Assembly: GCF_013149805.1 (NCBI RefSeq)
Contig: NZ_JABEZT010000004.1
Location: 1 to 64,000 of the forward strand
DNA: 64,000 nucleotides
Reading direction: 5' to 3'
Source of the DNA: Isoptericola chiayiensis
GTDB lineage: Bacteria > Actinomycetota > Actinomycetes > Actinomycetales > Cellulomonadaceae
Part shown: one piece after another, positions 62,252 through 64,000 of the stretch
How positions within the stretch are numbered: position 1 is the first letter of the stretch
Layout of the letters: the number at the start of each line of letters is the position of its first letter
The notes under the pieces: model-generated
What the model was told of the DNA's origin: nothing
Seen by the model: the letters and a program-made list of their open reading frames with translations, nothing else
Database searches by the model: none
Made by a program: the position numbers and the translations under genes

Positions 62252-64000
62252 ATGTCTGTGCGCTCCGACCTGCGCAACGTGGCGATCGTCGCCCACGTCG
62301 ACCACGGCAAGACCACCCTGGTCGACGCCATGCTCCGACAGGCCGGCGCCTTCGCCGCGCACCAGCAGGTGGACGACCGGGTCATGGACTCCGGTGACCT
62401 GGAACGCGAGAAGGGCATCACGATCCTCGCCAAGAACACCGCGATCCGGTACGCCGGACCCGCGGCGGCGGACGCCGGCGAGCCCGACGGCGTGACCATC
62501 AACGTCATCGACACCCCCGGTCACGCGGACTTCGGTGGCGAGGTGGAGCGCGGGCTGTCCATGGTCGACGGCGTCGTCCTGCTCGTCGACGCCTCCGAGG
62601 GGCCGCTGCCGCAGACGCGGTTCGTGCTGCGCAAGGCGCTCGCCGCCAAGCTGCCGGTCATCGTCGTCGTCAACAAGGTCGACCGCCCCGACTCGCGGAT
62701 CACCGACGTCGTCGCCGAGACCACGGACCTGCTGCTGGGTCTCGCGAGCGACCTGGCCGACGAGGTCCCCGACCTCGACGTCGACGCCGTCCTGGACGTG
62801 CCCGTCGTCTACGCATCGGCCAAGGCCGGCCGCGCCTCGACCGAGCAGCCCGCCGACGGCGAGCTGCCGGCCAACGAGGACCTCGAGCCGATGTTCTCCA
62901 CCATCCTGCGTACCGTCCCGGCGCCGACGTACGACGAGGACATGCCGCTGCAGGCGCACGTCACGAACCTCGACGCCTCGCCGTTCCTGGGCCGCCTCGC
63001 CCTGCTGCGGGTCCACAACGGCACCCTGCGCAAGGGGCAGACCGTGGCCTGGGCCCGCCAGGACGGCACCCTGAGCCAGGTGAAGATCACCGAGCTGCTG
63101 CGCACCGAGGCGCTCGACCGCGTGCCGGCCGAGTCGGCCGGTCCGGGCGACATCGTGGCCGTGGCCGGTATCGCGGACATCATGATCGGCGAGACCCTCA
63201 CCGACGCGGACGACCCGCGACCGCTGCCGCGCATCACCGTGGACGACCCCGCCATCTCCATGACGATCGGGATCAACACCTCCCCGCTGGCCGGCAAGGG
63301 CGGCAAGGGGCACAAGGTCACCGCCCGGCAGGTCAAGGACCGCCTCGACGCCGAGCTCATCGGCAACGTCTCGCTGCGCGTGCTGCCCACGGACCGCCCC
63401 GACGCCTGGGAGGTGCAGGGGCGCGGCGAGCTCGCCCTGGCGATCCTCGTTGAGCAGATGCGTCGCGAGGGCTTCGAGCTGACCGTCGGCAAGCCGCAGG
63501 TGGTCACGCGGCAGGTCGACGGCAAGACGTGCGAGCCGATGGAGCACATGACCATCGACGTGCCCGAGGAGTTCCTCGGCGCGGTCACCCAGCTCATGGC
63601 GGCGCGCAAGGGCCGCATGGAGACGATGTCCAACCACGGCACCGGCTGGGTCCGCATGGAGTTCGTGGTGCCCGCCCGCGGCCTGATCGGGTTCCGCACC
63701 CGGTTCCTCACCGAGACCCGCGGCACCGGCATCGCCTCGTCGTACTCCGAGGGCTACGAGCCGTGGCACGGCACGATCGAGTCGCGCTCGACTGGTTCGC
63801 TCGTGGCCGACCGGGCCGGCGTCGTGACCCCGTTCGCCATGATCAACCTGCAGGAGCGCGGGACGTTCTTCGTGGACCCCACCCAGGAGGTCTACGAGGG
63901 CATGATCGTCGGCGAGAACTCGCGCAACGAGGACATGGACGTCAACATCACCAAGGAGAAGAAGCTGACGAACATGCGGTCCTCGACCGCGGACAGCTTC
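62252..64000 (+). CDS. typA: Translational GTPase TypA/BipA, 3' end outside window
   Basis: 583 codons are present and the frame is still open at the window edge; the full family length is about 610-640. G-domain: G1 AHVDHGKTT near residues 13-21, G2 [10 protein letters not shown] near 51-60, G3 [14 protein letters not shown] near 87-100 and G4 NKVDRP near 140. Domain II is near 215-300; the TypA-specific C-terminal region includes [20 protein letters not shown] near 475-495 and [20 protein letters not shown] near 549-568. A ribosome-associated GTPase for stress and cold adaptation and ribosome assembly. ATG with GGAAAGAGA about 7 nt upstream; a -10-like TAGGAT lies at 62192-62197, about 55 nt upstream. 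Confidence 0.96.
   Translation, partial: MSVRSDLRNVAIVAHVDHGKTTLVDAMLRQAGAFAAHQQVDDRVMDSGDLEREKGITILAKNTAIRYAGPAAADAGEPDGVTINVIDTPGHADFGGEVERGLSMVDGVVLLVDASEGPLPQTRFVLRKALAAKLPVIVVVNKVDRPDSRITDVVAETTDLLLGLASDLADEVPDLDVDAVLDVPVVYASAKAGRASTEQPADGELPANEDLEPMFSTILRTVPAPTYDEDMPLQAHVTNLDASPFLGRLALLRVHNGTLRKGQTVAWARQDGTLSQVKITELLRTEALDRVPAESAGPGDIVAVAGIADIMIGETLTDADDPRPLPRITVDDPAISMTIGINTSPLAGKGGKGHKVTARQVKDRLDAELIGNVSLRVLPTDRPDAWEVQGRGELALAILVEQMRREGFELTVGKPQVVTRQVDGKTCEPMEHMTIDVPEEFLGAVTQLMAARKGRMETMSNHGTGWVRMEFVVPARGLIGFRTRFLTETRGTGIASSYSEGYEPWHGTIESRSTGSLVADRAGVVTPFAMINLQERGTFFVDPTQEVYEGMIVGENSRNEDMDVNITKEKKLTNMRSSTADSF

Noticed and set aside
60152-63769. Minus-strand open frame of about 1,200 codons opposite the BCCT and typA genes
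   Set aside because: Antisense shadow; typA and BCCT are unmistakable and the opposing frame has no motif or initiation signal.

Overview
The window is bacterial chromosome of very high GC. The 4-base ATGA/GTGA gene overlaps, frequent GTG starts, RamB-type regulation of the glyoxylate shunt, an NAD-dependent 180-kDa-type glutamate dehydrogenase, a DUF6318 lipoprotein and leaderless promoters all point to an actinomycete. A Micrococcales member of the Cellulomonas/Promicromonospora kind is my best guess; the family is inferred, not proven. I see no tRNA or rRNA gene, insertion sequence, phage gene, CRISPR array or replication origin. Genes are tightly packed and almost all intact; only the first (secreted protein, 3' end missing) and last (typA, 3' end missing) are cut by the window edges.

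Layout. 1-2.5 kb: a truncated secreted protein coupled to a DUF6318 lipoprotein, a CHAD protein and a small unknown gene, with a 20-bp tandem repeat array. 2.7-7.5 kb: the glyoxylate shunt (aceB, aceA) divergent from its likely regulator ramB, with a perfect dyad between aceA and ramB. 7.6-12.4 kb: giant NAD-glutamate dehydrogenase. 12.6-25.2 kb: one continuous 13-gene minus-strand operon with junctions of 4-base overlaps or 2-3-base gaps. It holds a LIV-type ABC importer (livJ-G-F-H-M), an AMP-forming acyl-CoA ligase, a TetR regulator, 3-hydroxybutyrate dehydrogenase, two alpha/beta hydrolases, 3-oxoacid CoA-transferase (scoA, scoB) and a thiolase. Together these read as import and breakdown of a 3-hydroxybutyrate-like or ester substrate to acetyl-CoA, next to the glyoxylate shunt that would assimilate it.

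25.4-40.6 kb: mostly housekeeping: nhaA, a DUF1697 protein, a PIN-PhoH protein, fumC, beta-carbonic anhydrase, xseB, xseA, ispH, rmuC, a two-gene ABC exporter, a tandem GNAT protein and ychF. Between phoH and fumC lies a near-consensus DtxR/IdeR iron box inside what looks like an orphan promoter.

41-60.3 kb: two complete Dpp/Opp-type importers (binding protein, two permeases and a fused double ATPase each) flank a four-gene FtsX/MacB-like ABC system. One of that system's ATPases appears to carry an AbrB-like C-terminal domain. In both importers a strong hairpin follows the binding-protein gene. 60.4-64 kb: a BCCT osmolyte transporter and typA/bipA.

Three repeat families deserve attention. 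A roughly 73-nt palindromic element (arms GCTGTGGGCGCACTT) occurs three times, each just 3' of a minus-strand stop codon. A 20-bp tandem repeat (core GCCTACCTCGCG) occurs as two arrays, each containing the stop codon of a neighbouring gene. The third is a short run of heptamers downstream of the glutamate dehydrogenase gene.
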